The position numbers and the translations under genes are program-made. This document shows, piece after piece, positions 34,551 through 42,983 of a stretch of DNA of 58,373 nt (within the stretch, counting starts at the first letter, position 1; every line of letters starts with the position of its first letter). The notes under the pieces are model-generated. The model saw only the letters and a list, made by a program, of their open reading frames with translations, searched no databases and was not told where the DNA came from. Origin of the DNA: Desulfobacterales bacterium (GTDB taxonomy: Bacteria; Desulfobacterota; Desulfobacteria; Desulfobacterales; JAHEIW01); assembly GCA_030145015.1 (NCBI GenBank), contig JAQYWI010000008.1:1-58373 (forward strand), read 5' to 3'.

Positions 34551-35225
34551 CTATTTCAATTTTAGGTTTTTATCGATGTGCGCCAGCATTAAATCAACCA
34601 CCTTCTGAACAGATAATTCGCTGGAATCAATTCGAATTGCATCATCAGCCGGTCTTAGAGGGGCCAGGCTCCGGGTGCTGTCATTTGTGTCGCGCTGCTG
34701 CATATCCTGTGCAACCTCTTCTAACGACTGGCTGGACTCGGCGTCGAGCTCTTGATATCTCCGCAAGGCTCGGGTTTTTGAAGATGCATCCAAAAAAAAT
34801 TTGACATCGGCCTCCGGAAAAACGACTGTTCCCATATCGCGTCCTTCAAAAACCGCGGCTTTCTTTTGGCCAATATCCCTTTGCACTTCCAGCAAGTAGT
34901 CCCTGACAATCGATTTGGCGGAAACAGCCGATGCCAGCATGCTAATTTCCGGCGTGCGTATGTAATCAGAAATGTCGACGCCATTCGAATAAAGACGCAG
35001 CCCCTTCCCTTCCGATTCAAAACCGAGCCGAATTCGACGACAAAGGTCCTGCAGCTCGGCTTCATTTTCGGGGTCGATTCCCCGACGTTTAACCTCATAA
35101 GCCACTCCGCGATAAAGGGCGCCGGTATCGATATACCGGTATCCCAGCCGGTCGGCGAGCGCGCGGCTTACGGTGGTTTTGCCGGCCCCGGCAGGACCGT
35201 CAATTGTTATCAGTAATTTTTTCAT
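34551..35225 (-). CDS. cmk: Cytidylate kinase
   Basis: Phosphorylates CMP and dCMP. 224 residues, the normal size. P-loop GPAGAGKTTVSRALA at residues 10-24, GYRYIDTGALYRGVA near 28-42, EGRDMGTVVFPEAD near 128-141, and the lid RxxQRDxxDSTRS (QQRDTNDSTRS) near 178. It lies upstream of rpsA, the usual neighbour, and 168 bp downstream of hisC, with a word repeat in between. Confidence 0.95.
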   Translation of the reverse strand: MKKLLITIDGPAGAGKTTVSRALADRLGYRYIDTGALYRGVAYEVKRRGIDPENEAELQDLCRRIRLGFESEGKGLRLYSNGVDISDYIRTPEISMLASAVSAKSIVRDYLLEVQRDIGQKKAAVFEGRDMGTVVFPEADVKFFLDASSKTRALRRYQELDAESSQSLEEVAQDMQQRDTNDSTRSLAPLRPADDAIRIDSSELSVQKVVDLMLAHIDKNLKLK

Positions 35226-35235
35226 AGTTCTTTGT

Positions 35236-35394
35236 CAGGTTTCAGGTGGCAGAGGTATTATTGGACAACACCCGAGTACGAGGACGACGACGAGGACGAG
35301 TAAAATGAGGAGAATCAAATATCGTCCTCGTACTCGTGCTCGTACTCGTCCTCGAGAACCGACTGAACCTTGAACCCTGAACCTCTGAACCTTT
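35236..35394. repeat. Quasi-palindrome of GAGTACGAGGACG words
   Basis: The core at 35270-35355 has GAGTACGAGGACGACGACGA on the left and CGTCCTCGTACTCGTGCTCG on the right. It is flanked by TTTCAGGTGGCAG and CTGAACCTTGAACCCTGAACC words, also mutually complementary in style. It fills the hisC-cmk gap. Confidence 0.8.
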
Positions 35395-36484
35395 AAATAA
35401 CCTTCTCAAGTGCCTCTAAAAACCGAATATTTTCCTCATGTTTTCCAATAGTCACACGGATATATCCCGAATATCCGTAAGATGTCATTGAACGCACGAT
35501 CATCCCTTGCTTAAGAAGCTTTTCGAAAACCTCATCCGCGGTTCTCCCATCTCCAACCTGGACCATAAAAAAGTTGGCCTGGGATCGAATATAAGACAGT
35601 TTAAGCTTGTCCAGAGCGTCGTACATAAATTCGAGCTCTGCGTGAACCAGGTTGACAGTCTTTTGCAGAAATTCAGTATCACGAAGGGCTGCGGCCGCTG
35701 CTACCTGGGCAAGTGTATTGACATTGAACGGTTGTCGGACCCTGTGAAGCAGTTCCGCCAGAGACGCCGGCATCACGCCATAGCCCACGCGGAGTCCCGC
35801 TAATCCGAATGCTTTGGAAAACGTGCGCATCCCGACAATGGTTTTAGCGGTATTCAAAAAATCAAAACTGTTTACGCAATTCGCTGTGCTGACAAATTCG
35901 ATATAGGCTTCATCCAACACAATGACTATATTCGAGGGAACCTCAGCGATGAAATCTTCGAAATCCTGTCTTGAAATAATGGTTCCGGTTGGATTGTGGG
36001 GAACATTTAAAAAGATCATGCGGGTGTTCGGGCTTATTTTCTGAAGCATGCCCTCCAGATCCGTTTTAAACGATTTTAGGGGAACCCGGATCGGAAGCGC
36101 ACCCGAGCTGAGAATCGAAATTTCGTAAAATAGAAAGGACGGTTGCGGTAAAATAACCTCATGATCGGATCCCAACAAAACGCGCGCAAGCATGGCGATG
36201 ATATCATCGGATCCGTTTCCGAGAACAATATTTCCCGGATCGATATTATTTTTTTCAGCGATAGATTCGATCAGCTCGTAGCCGCCGGCGTCCGGATACC
36301 GATGTAGCTTATCAAGCGCGCGCTGGATTGCTTTAACCGCCATCGGCGAAGGCCCTAATGGATTTTCATTGGAAGCCAGTTTAATGGAATTGCCGATCCC
36401 ATATTCCCGCTCAACCTCCTCGATGGGTTTGCCGGGAACATAAGGCTTAATTTTTGAGAAATAATCGGGGATTTTCAGTTTCAT
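35393..36484 (-). CDS. hisC: Histidinol-phosphate aminotransferase
   Basis: PLP-dependent fold-type I aminotransferase of histidine synthesis, 363 residues. Signature parts: [16 protein letters not shown] near 34-49, [14 protein letters not shown] near 85, NVPHNPTGT near 160, VLDEAYIEF near 191, and the PLP lysine in [15 protein letters not shown] near 221-235. C-terminal [17 protein letters not shown]. It sits between the oxidoreductase cluster and cmk, all in one direction. AGGAAA precedes the ATG and lies at the edge of a GC-rich palindrome. An aromatic aminotransferase role cannot be excluded. Confidence 0.93.
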   Translation of the reverse strand: MKLKIPDYFSKIKPYVPGKPIEEVEREYGIGNSIKLASNENPLGPSPMAVKAIQRALDKLHRYPDAGGYELIESIAEKNNIDPGNIVLGNGSDDIIAMLARVLLGSDHEVILPQPSFLFYEISILSSGALPIRVPLKSFKTDLEGMLQKISPNTRMIFLNVPHNPTGTIISRQDFEDFIAEVPSNIVIVLDEAYIEFVSTANCVNSFDFLNTAKTIVGMRTFSKAFGLAGLRVGYGVMPASLAELLHRVRQPFNVNTLAQVAAAAALRDTEFLQKTVNLVHAELEFMYDALDKLKLSYIRSQANFFMVQVGDGRTADEVFEKLLKQGMIVRSMTSYGYSGYIRVTIGKHEENIRFLEALEKVI

Positions 36485-36489
36485 TTTCC

Positions 36490-36580
36490 TGCGCGTTTCG
36501 GGTTGCGGGTTGCGCGTTGCGGGTTGCGGGTTGCGCGTTTTTTATGAACCCGCAACGCGTAACGCGTGACTCGCAACGCG
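36490..36580. repeat. GC-rich quasi-palindrome of GGGTTGCG words
   Basis: The left half repeats GGGTTGCGGGTTGCGCGTTGC. The right half has AACCCGCAACGCGTAACGCG and CTCGCAACGCG. It starts 6 bp before the hisC ATG and ends at the stop of the oxidoreductase gamma gene. Confidence 0.85.
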
Positions 36581-36581
36581 A

Positions 36582-37118
36582 TCAAGCCCTCGCGGCTTTT
36601 TGGCCCGCTTCCAGTGCCTTCATGTTAAGGGGGATCAGTTTTTCTCTTTTGGCGAATTTGTTCTTTACCGATTCACGCAATAGCTCAAAGTCGACCACCT
36701 GGCTGCGGCTTACGAAAGCCGCCAGTGCCACGATATTGGCGGTTTTGATATTTCCCAATTCCTTGGCGATTTCGATAATCGGAACTTTGATGACGTCCAC
36801 ATCGTCCCGGTCGGCATCGATCGATATAATGGAACTGTTGATAAAGATCGTCCCGCCGGCTTGGACGGTGGGAGCGAATTTTTCCAAAGAGGGCCGATTC
36901 ATGGCAACCAGATGTTTCGGATTTCGAATAATCGGAGAGCCGATGGGCCGGTCGCTGATAACCACCGTACAATAGGCCGTGCCGCCTCGCATCTCCGGTC
37001 CGTACGATGGAATCCAGACAACTTCATAGCCTTGATCCATGGCGGCCTGAGCCAAAATTTGCCCCATTAACATAATACCCTGGCCGCCGAATCCGGCAAA
37101 TTGAACTTCTCTTTGCAT
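36582..37118 (-). CDS. 2-oxoacid:ferredoxin oxidoreductase gamma subunit
   Basis: Gamma-type subunit of about 178 residues: [22 protein letters not shown] at the N-terminus and [14 protein letters not shown] near 45, standard for this family. It works with the alpha and beta proteins encoded upstream to oxidise 2-oxoacids to acyl-CoA with ferredoxin reduction, or the reverse. The start is ATG 37118, preceded by GGGGAGGAGG; an upstream frame extension looks artefactual. It is the last gene of the cluster before hisC. Confidence 0.92.
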   Translation of the reverse strand: MQREVQFAGFGGQGIMLMGQILAQAAMDQGYEVVWIPSYGPEMRGGTAYCTVVISDRPIGSPIIRNPKHLVAMNRPSLEKFAPTVQAGGTIFINSSIISIDADRDDVDVIKVPIIEIAKELGNIKTANIVALAAFVSRSQVVDFELLRESVKNKFAKREKLIPLNMKALEAGQKAARA

Positions 37119-37144
37119 TATACCTCCTCCCCTAACCCGGACAA

Positions 37145-37240
37145 GCCGGAACAAATTGCCACAAAGGCACCAAATCACAAAGAAAACCTTCGGTTACTGT
37201 TTATCTTTGCGTCTTGGTGGCGTAAATATTTTGCCACTAA
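37145..37240. repeat. Quasi-palindrome of CACAAAGGCAC words
   Basis: TGCCACAAAGGCACCAAATCA on the left faces TTTGCGTCTTGGTGGCG on the right. It fills the gap between the beta and gamma genes. Confidence 0.7.
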
Positions 37241-37244
37241 AAGC

Positions 37245-38021
37245 TCACTTTTTTGCGGATGCCGAACTCGTTGCGCTCTCATCTTCTTCAGGCGTTTTAA
37301 AAACGCCTAACGAAAAATAGGGAAGCATTTTTTCCTCAGCCCAATTGATGGCATCCAGCGGCGTCATACCCCAGTTTGTAGGGCAGGTGCTGACCAGTTC
37401 GACAAAACTGAAGCACGTATTTTCCAATTGATAGGTAAAGGCCTTTTTGATCGCCTTTTTGGCTTTGTTGATATATTTGGGATTCAGCAGCGTTTGTCGG
37501 GTGATGTAAGCCGGGGTCTGAAGCGCTGCCAGCATTTCGGACATTTTTATCGGCATACCGGTGTCCGCAATTTTGCGCCCAAAAGGCGAGGTCGTGGTCC
37601 GCTGATCCGGCATGGTGGTGGGTGCCATCTGGCCGCCGGTCATGCCGTAAACCGCATTATTGATAAAAATAACCGTAAACTTTTCTCCCCGGTTGGCGGC
37701 GTGCACAATCTCACTCATCCCGATGCTGGCCAGATCCCCGTCACCCTGATAAGTGAATACGACCAGATCGGGCCGCACCCGTTTGATGCCGGTCGCCATC
37801 GCCGGCGCGCGACCGTGGGCGGCTTCCTGAAAGTCGAAGGTGAAATAATTATACATCAAAACGGCACACCCCACCGGCGCAACCCCAACAGTCCGGCCGC
37901 GGATGCCGAGTTCATCGATCACTTCCGCCACGAGTCGATGCGCCACCCCATGCGTACAACCCGGGCAATAGTGGGTGATCGTATCGGCCAGCGCTTCAGG
38001 TTTCTGAAATGTTTTCCCCAT
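37245..38021 (-). CDS. 2-oxoacid:ferredoxin oxidoreductase beta subunit (TPP)
   Basis: Thiamine-diphosphate-binding beta subunit, 258 residues. HYCPGCTHG near 17 carries cluster-type cysteines. The TPP/Mg motif is GDGDLASIGMSEIVHAANR near 96-114, followed by FINNAVYGMTGGQMAPTT. The C-terminal ~60 residues contain SFVELVSTCPTNWGM. It belongs to the cluster ferredoxin-alpha-beta-gamma. Substrate could be 2-oxoglutarate or branched-chain oxoacids; the beta sequence alone does not decide. GTAGGAGAAAATAA precedes the ATG. Confidence 0.93.
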   Translation of the reverse strand: MGKTFQKPEALADTITHYCPGCTHGVAHRLVAEVIDELGIRGRTVGVAPVGCAVLMYNYFTFDFQEAAHGRAPAMATGIKRVRPDLVVFTYQGDGDLASIGMSEIVHAANRGEKFTVIFINNAVYGMTGGQMAPTTMPDQRTTTSPFGRKIADTGMPIKMSEMLAALQTPAYITRQTLLNPKYINKAKKAIKKAFTYQLENTCFSFVELVSTCPTNWGMTPLDAINWAEEKMLPYFSLGVFKTPEEDESATSSASAKK

Positions 38022-38040
38022 TTATTTTCTCCTACATTTG

Positions 38041-38135
38041 GTCGATTTGTTGAATGGTCAACCGGTTAATTCGTGTGATAAAAAAACGGATGGTTAAACC
38101 TTATAACCATTCGACTATTTGACTATTTAACTATT
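38041..38135. repeat. Quasi-palindrome of GAATGGTCAACC words, enters a coding end
   Basis: GTTGAATGGTCAACCGGTTAA faces ACCATTCGACTATTTGACTA. The right arm runs into the alpha-subunit gene, so its last codons (Ile-Val-Lys-stop) are made of the same ACTATTTAACTATTT words. Confidence 0.75.
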
Positions 38136-39193
38136 TTGCGAACTTCCTCCATAACCTCTTCGGGAGTAGGGACTTCACCGCCGCATTTGCCGTACCAATG
38201 CACCGGGCGCTGGCCGGAAACGCTGCGTTCAACATCTTCCACCATCTGTCCCATGCTCATCTCCACGCAAAGCACAGCCCGGCAGCTTTGCTTACCAGCT
38301 GCATCATAAATAGCCGTCTTTGGAAACGGAAACAGGGTCTGGGGTCTGATCATGCCGACTTCAATTCTCTGGTCTTTCAGATTATCAATGGCAGTGCGAC
38401 ATACCCGGCTCATGGTGCCGTAGCTGACAATAAGCACGTGATAGTCGCCCTCGACATTGTAAGCTTCATGGCGCACATCTTCCTTTTCCATTTGCTCATA
38501 TTTGGCCTTCAACATCAGATTATGGGAGTTGAGCTCCTCAGGGTCCAGATAGAGGGTCTTGACCAGGTTGCGCTGGTTGCGGTTGCGAGTCTCCATGCCG
38601 TTGGTGGCCCATTCATCTTTATTTGAGGGTTTGGCTTTGAGATGTTCCGGAAATTCCACCGGTTCCATCATCTGCCCGATTAGCCCGTCACCTAGAATCA
38701 TTACCGGGTTGCGGTATTTTTCTGCCAGGGCAAATGCGCCCATCATCATCTCAACGGCTTCCTGGACACTGGCCGGGGCCATCACCAGCAGTTTGTAATC
38801 TCCATGCCCGCCTCCTTTAACTGATTGCATATAATCTGCCTGGGACGGCAAAATACCTCCCAAACCGGGGCCGCCGCGCATAATGTTAACAAACACCGCC
38901 GGACACTGGGCCGAGGTGATATAACTGATGCCCTCACTCATCAGACTGATACCGGGGCTCGAAGAGGTCGTAAACACCCGCTCCCCGCTGGCAGCGGCAC
39001 CAAAGATCATATAGGATACCGCCACTTCGCTCTCACCCTGCAAAAACATGCCACCTGCTTCCGGCAGCCGGCGGGCGAGATATTCAGCGACTTCGGATTG
39101 AGGCGTAATTGGATAGGCAAAATAATTCAAACAGCCGGCCCGGATCGCGGCTTCGCCAATGGCTTCATTGCCCTTCATTAATACTTTTCCCAT
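38123..39193 (-). CDS. 2-oxoacid:ferredoxin oxidoreductase alpha subunit (VorB-like)
   Basis: Alpha subunit of 356 residues. It begins KVLMKGNEAIGEAAIRAGC, typical of proteins annotated VorB (3-methyl-2-oxobutanoate type) or KorA. YPITPQSEVAEYLARRLPE is near 25-43, and QGESEVAVSYMIFGAAASG near 54 lines the TPP site. The order ferredoxin-alpha-beta-gamma matches four-subunit Kor/Vor enzymes of anaerobes. In sulfate reducers these act in the reductive or oxidative handling of 2-oxoglutarate or in branched-chain amino acid oxidation; I cannot choose. GGAGGATATT precedes the ATG. Confidence 0.92.
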   Translation of the reverse strand: MGKVLMKGNEAIGEAAIRAGCLNYFAYPITPQSEVAEYLARRLPEAGGMFLQGESEVAVSYMIFGAAASGERVFTTSSSPGISLMSEGISYITSAQCPAVFVNIMRGGPGLGGILPSQADYMQSVKGGGHGDYKLLVMAPASVQEAVEMMMGAFALAEKYRNPVMILGDGLIGQMMEPVEFPEHLKAKPSNKDEWATNGMETRNRNQRNLVKTLYLDPEELNSHNLMLKAKYEQMEKEDVRHEAYNVEGDYHVLIVSYGTMSRVCRTAIDNLKDQRIEVGMIRPQTLFPFPKTAIYDAAGKQSCRAVLCVEMSMGQMVEDVERSVSGQRPVHWYGKCGGEVPTPEEVMEEVRKIVK

Positions 39194-39277
39194 AATATCC
39201 TCCGAATATTTTTTACCTGAATCTTGCCCCGCTTTGCGGGTTGAAGCGTCTAATTTTATGATACCAAAGGGCTCCTA

Positions 39278-39345
39278 ATGAAAATTAATGAGATAAAATT
39301 ATTTTCTGCCATTAAATATAATTTCTACTTCTCACTAATTTTCAT
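39278..39345. repeat. Palindrome ATGAAAATTA...TAATTTTCAT
   Basis: Left arm ATGAAAATTAATGAG at 39278-39292 pairs with CTCACTAATTTTCAT at 39331-39345, 14 of 15 bases. It lies in the ferredoxin-alpha gap. Confidence 0.75.
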
Positions 39346-39352
39346 GCAAAAT

Positions 39353-39586
39353 TCATTTATTAACTTCCGCTGCCTCTTCAATTTCACTTATGGTTATGGC
39401 GACATCCGGACACATCGTGCAGCATAATGCACAAAAAATGCAATCTTCAGGGCGCGCCTGATAAGCCGGAAAATAGCCTTTGGTGTTAATCTCATCGGAA
39501 ATCTCCAAAACATTCTTAGGGCAAACGGTTACACACAACCCACAACCCTTACATCGATCTTTGTCAACTAAATGCTCATATGCCAT
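39353..39586 (-). CDS. 4Fe-4S ferredoxin subunit of the oxidoreductase
   Basis: A 77-residue delta-type subunit with two [4Fe-4S] motifs: CKGCGLCVTVCP near 13-24 and CIFCALCCTMCP near 48-59. It passes electrons between the TPP enzyme and external ferredoxin. It is first of the four oxidoreductase genes. GTGAAGGAGTT precedes ATG 39586. The second cluster has an extra Cys (CALCCTMC). Confidence 0.93.
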   Translation of the reverse strand: MAYEHLVDKDRCKGCGLCVTVCPKNVLEISDEINTKGYFPAYQARPEDCIFCALCCTMCPDVAITISEIEEAAEVNK

Positions 39587-39668
39587 AAATCAGAACTCCT
39601 TCACTGAGTAATATTCCCATTTTTTAATTTATCCAAAATGCATAACCTGTTTACATATTGAGATTTTA

Positions 39669-39755
39669 TTACGAAGTTCACCAAGGACACAAAGTGAAAA
39701 ATAAATAAGATCATGCATTAATCTTCGTGCGCTTTGTGCTCTTTGTGGTGAACGA
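39669..39755. repeat. Quasi-palindrome of ACGAAGTTCACC words
   Basis: TACGAAGTTCACCAAGGACAC faces TCTTCGTGCGCTTTGTGCTCT. It lies between the P-loop gene and the ferredoxin gene. Confidence 0.7.
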
Positions 39756-39814
39756 AATCAATAACACCTCTTTCGCCGGCCCATAATAGCGCCGCAAGCG
39801 TTAAATCGCAACCT

Positions 39815-40528
39815 TCATTCCGACGGGCTCTGTTTTTCAAACGGAAGTGCTTTTTGCCACGGCGGAACCAGCTGTCTTTCGATTGTTAGAACCGGGCAGG
39901 AAAATCGCCGGACATCGACAGAAGGCAATAATTCCCGGGCAACGGTAATAAATTCAAGCGTCAAACCACTTTTTTCGGATAATCGCTTAACAAATTCATA
40001 TCCGTCATAAATATCATCCGCTGAAGTTTCATCAATTAAGTTGGCGTTGCCGATGATGCCATCTACAGCTAACTTGGCGGCTTGCTCGATCTCTTGGCGG
40101 ACTTTGAGACAACCTTCAATTGTTTCCGTAAAGGGCCTTAACGGATTGACGACCTGCAAAACCCGCATGGCTTTATCCTTAAACGCATCCGCAAGTGTCG
40201 CCAGCACGGTAGCACCGACATCATCACCGCCGACATCCAACAGCGCCAACTCGGCCGGCTGGCGGATCATACCGGCTACAAGGGGACTTAAAATGGGAAG
40301 ATCGGCCTGCAGGTATTGATCCTGCGGGAGCACTACCTCAATTCCCATTTCTGCAAGCGGCCCTTTGGCTTCACGCGTTCGAAAATACGGGTTAACCAGA
40401 TCGAGATCGGCAATACGAACGTCTACCCCGGCGCCTTTGCGGTGCACCGCCAGATTAATGGACACTTCCGTCTTACCGCTGCCGTAATTACCGACAACAA
40501 CAACAATTCCTGTCAGATTGATTTCCAC
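39815..40528 (-). CDS. P-loop ATPase preceding the oxidoreductase cluster
   Basis: A 237-residue ATP-binding protein. The Walker A motif GNYGSGKTEVSINLA is at 13-27, ADLDLVNPYFRTREA near 40, and LLDVGGDDVGA near 96 looks like the Walker B/switch region. This places it among SIMIBI/MinD-type P-loop NTPases, but it is not a clear ParA or NifH. Its start is GTG 40528. It leads the oxidoreductase genes on the same strand, so a maturation or regulatory role for that enzyme is possible but unproven. Confidence 0.8.
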   Translation of the reverse strand: MEINLTGIVVVVGNYGSGKTEVSINLAVHRKGAGVDVRIADLDLVNPYFRTREAKGPLAEMGIEVVLPQDQYLQADLPILSPLVAGMIRQPAELALLDVGGDDVGATVLATLADAFKDKAMRVLQVVNPLRPFTETIEGCLKVRQEIEQAAKLAVDGIIGNANLIDETSADDIYDGYEFVKRLSEKSGLTLEFITVARELLPSVDVRRFSCPVLTIERQLVPPWQKALPFEKQSPSE

Positions 40529-40667
40529 TCGTTATTTGTTATTAAAATTTGATGATTGATGATATAAAAAAGGTTAACCCTTCGGGCAACCATAAGAAAA
40601 ATAGCCTGCATTTGTATGAATTATTCCCTATGATGTCAAGCTTTTTCACTTTTTATACGACTTGCAT

Positions 40668-40832
40668 TATGATAATAAAAAAGTGCCTACAAAAACAAGT
40701 GAGCTAAAATCAAAAATGATCTAAAATGCCTAAAGTTGAGGAATTCTGTCCTTTATATAAAAGATGGAGCGCAGCGACACTATAACTTTAGGCACTTTAG
40801 TTCATTTTAGGCATTTTAGGCATTTGCTTTAA
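40668..40832 (+). repeat. Family-1 repeat, copy 4 (both arms)
   Basis: The left arm has GTGAGCTAAAATC and GATCTAAAATGCCTAAAGTT, then GAGGAATTCTGTCC. The core is TATAAAAGATGGAGCGCAGC. The right arm is AACTTTAGGCACTTTAGTTC plus TTTTAGGCATTTTAGGCA. It fills much of the 343-bp spacer 40529-40871; the remainder shows nothing else. Confidence 0.85.
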
Positions 40833-40871
40833 CGAGCCCTTTGTACCGATTCACAACAGGGCAATGAGAAA

Positions 40872-42077
40872 TTGATTGAGGTTGTGAAAAAAGGGGAGCC
40901 TTTGGCAACAGTACAAACCGGACTGGAAAGATTTTTAAAATCACCGCCAAGATGGATTTCAAACAGTCGTCTGGGACTTTTGTGTAATCCGGCTGCGGTA
41001 GACCGCATGCTCAATCATGCCCGTTTAAGGGTCCATCACCGCTTCCCGGGCAAACTGACCGCCCTGTATTCTCCTCAACATGGATTTTTCGCGGAAAAAC
41101 AGGATAATATGATTGAATCCGGGGATATGATGGATCCGGTTTTGCAAATTCCGGTTTACAGCCTTTACGGGCAAACTCGAATCCCTACTGAAGAAATGCT
41201 TGACCCCATTGACGTGCTTATTGTCGATCTCCAGGATGTCGGTACCCGGGTCTATACCTTTATGTATACCCTATCCTTTTGTCTTGAAGCCGCCAAAACC
41301 TTAAATAAAAGGGTATTGGTTCTCGACCGGCCCAATCCGATTACCGGCCTGGCGATAGAGGGCAACTGCCTGAATTCAGCTTTCAGTTCATTTGTCGGAC
41401 GCTATCCCCTGCCCATGCGGCATGGATTAACCATGGGTGAACTGGCCCGCCTGTTCAATGAGCACTTTAACATCGGCTGTGATCTCGCGGTCATTCCAAT
41501 GCAGGGCTGGCGGCGATCCATGTTTTTCCAGCAAACCGGGCTTCCGTGGATTCCACCCTCCCCGAATCTTCCCAGTCCTATTTCAACCCTTGTTTATCCG
41601 GGACAGGTGCTATGGGAAGGTACCAATGTTTCCGAGGGTCGCGGGACAACCCAGCCCTTTGAGCTTTTTGGCGCTCCCTATGTAGATCCGCCCGGAATTC
41701 TTGCCGCTGTTGACACCGAATCGATGCCGGGCATCATCCTCAGGCCGCTAGCCTTTGAACCGACGGCAAACAAATGGCAGGCCCAACTATGCCGGGGATT
41801 TCAAATTCATGTCACGGACCCGGACGCATACCGGCCGTATGAGACCAGCCTGCGACTGCTGCAGGCGGTCATCAGGCATCACAAAAAAGATTTCGAATGG
41901 AAACAGCCGCCCTATGAATATGAAACCCGGCGCCTGCCTATCGATCTGATTATCGGGGATGGCAAAATTCGCAGTCGCCTTGAAAATATGGAGCCTGTCG
42001 AAACCATAGCGGATTCCTGGCAGGCCCAACTTGATGAATTTCTTGAAATCAGCCGGAGGTTTCATCTTTACAAGTGA
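40872..42077 (+). CDS. DUF1343 / NamZ-like exo-beta-N-acetylmuramidase
   Basis: Protein of about 401 residues of the DUF1343 family. The Bacillus member NamZ removes terminal MurNAc from peptidoglycan glycan strands. Family blocks: GLLCNPAAVDRML near 36, LYSPQHGFFAEKQDNM near 62, LIVDLQDVGTRVYTFMYTL near 117-135, VLDRPNPI near 153 and GLTMGELARLFNEHF near 183, and the WEGTNVSEGRGTTQPFELFGAP block near 254. No signal peptide is visible, unlike secreted NamZ, so it may act in the cytoplasm or be mis-started. Starts available are TTG 40872 or GTG 40884. It is in the same region as a MurU-AmgK-like fusion. Confidence 0.82.
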   Translation: MIEVVKKGEPLATVQTGLERFLKSPPRWISNSRLGLLCNPAAVDRMLNHARLRVHHRFPGKLTALYSPQHGFFAEKQDNMIESGDMMDPVLQIPVYSLYGQTRIPTEEMLDPIDVLIVDLQDVGTRVYTFMYTLSFCLEAAKTLNKRVLVLDRPNPITGLAIEGNCLNSAFSSFVGRYPLPMRHGLTMGELARLFNEHFNIGCDLAVIPMQGWRRSMFFQQTGLPWIPPSPNLPSPISTLVYPGQVLWEGTNVSEGRGTTQPFELFGAPYVDPPGILAAVDTESMPGIILRPLAFEPTANKWQAQLCRGFQIHVTDPDAYRPYETSLRLLQAVIRHHKKDFEWKQPPYEYETRRLPIDLIIGDGKIRSRLENMEPVETIADSWQAQLDEFLEISRRFHLYK

Positions 42078-42235
42078 ACAGGTTCAGAGGTTCAGGGTAC
42101 AAGGGATTGTCAAATTAGTTTTATTTGTTTCATTGGTTGAATTGGTTGTCTTAAACCGAACCAATTGAACAAATTAACCACCCCGCCGCAAGCGGCCGGG
42201 GTATTGAAAAGAACTTAATTAAACCAATCAAACAA
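42078..42235. repeat. Quasi-palindrome of TTGGTTGAATTGGTT words
   Basis: TTCATTGGTTGAATTGGTTG faces AACCGAACCAATTGAACAAA and later TTAAACCAATCAAACAAATG. It includes a separate CCCCG...CGGGG hairpin near 42181-42202. It fills the gap between the NamZ-like gene and the RNase H gene. Confidence 0.72.
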
Positions 42236-42307
42236 ATGTAACACATGCTATTGGACTGAAACCCGACACCTTTTTGATAACCACCGAACAACTGGGGAAA
42301 AACACAG

Positions 42308-42949
42308 GTGAATACGGCCAAACCGGATTGGAAGCGAATGCGCTTTAAAAAAAACAAGGTATGGGTGGCCGTTGATGCCATCGGAGATCCCGCTGAACAA
42401 AACGGCAAGGTCTTAATCAAATATCAACTGGATCAGCCGCATGAATATTGGGTTCGCAAAAGCAGCCTAAAACCCCTCGATACAAAGCCGCTCAAAACTC
42501 AAACATCAGAAAAAGAAACGCGGGCGGATGCGTCTGGCGGCCGGGAAGAAATCTGTATTTTTTCCGACGGCGCTTCCTCGGGAAATCCCGGTCCATCGGG
42601 AATCGGGGTCGTACTGCGCTTTGGTAAACATGAAAAAGAAATATCAGAATATATCGGCACGGCAACCAATAATATCGCCGAGCTTAAAGCGATTGAGGCG
42701 GGACTGCTGGCAGTGAAAAACACCGAACTTCCGGTACGGATTTTCACAGACAGCAATTATGCACACGGGGTTCTGACACTTGGATGGAAAGCCAGGGCAA
42801 ACAAACAAATGGTGGATTCGATAAAAAAAACGATGGCAAAATTTAAAAATTTAAAGATGGTCAAGGTAAAAGGCCACGCCGGCGATAAAGGCAACGAGCG
42901 GGCGGATTTCCTGGCCACAAACGCTATCAAACATTTCAAAAAAAAGTAA
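42308..42949 (+). CDS. rnhA: Ribonuclease HI with N-terminal extension
   Basis: RNase H of 213 residues that cleaves RNA in RNA-DNA hybrids. The catalytic domain starts near 82: IFSDGASSGNPGPSGIGVVL (Asp 1), NNIAELKAIEAGL (Glu), IFTDSNYAHGVL (Asp 2) and GHAGDKGNERAD (His and Asp). The N-terminal 75 residues (VWVAVDAIGDPAEQNGKVLIKYQLD...YWV) are not the usual hybrid-binding domain and look like a small beta-barrel module, possibly another nucleic-acid-binding unit. The start is GTG 42308 after GGGGAAAAACACAG. Confidence 0.88.
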   Translation: MNTAKPDWKRMRFKKNKVWVAVDAIGDPAEQNGKVLIKYQLDQPHEYWVRKSSLKPLDTKPLKTQTSEKETRADASGGREEICIFSDGASSGNPGPSGIGVVLRFGKHEKEISEYIGTATNNIAELKAIEAGLLAVKNTELPVRIFTDSNYAHGVLTLGWKARANKQMVDSIKKTMAKFKNLKMVKVKGHAGDKGNERADFLATNAIKHFKKK

Positions 42950-42983
42950 AGAATCCTGTGCCTGAGGACCACCGTTTCAATGA

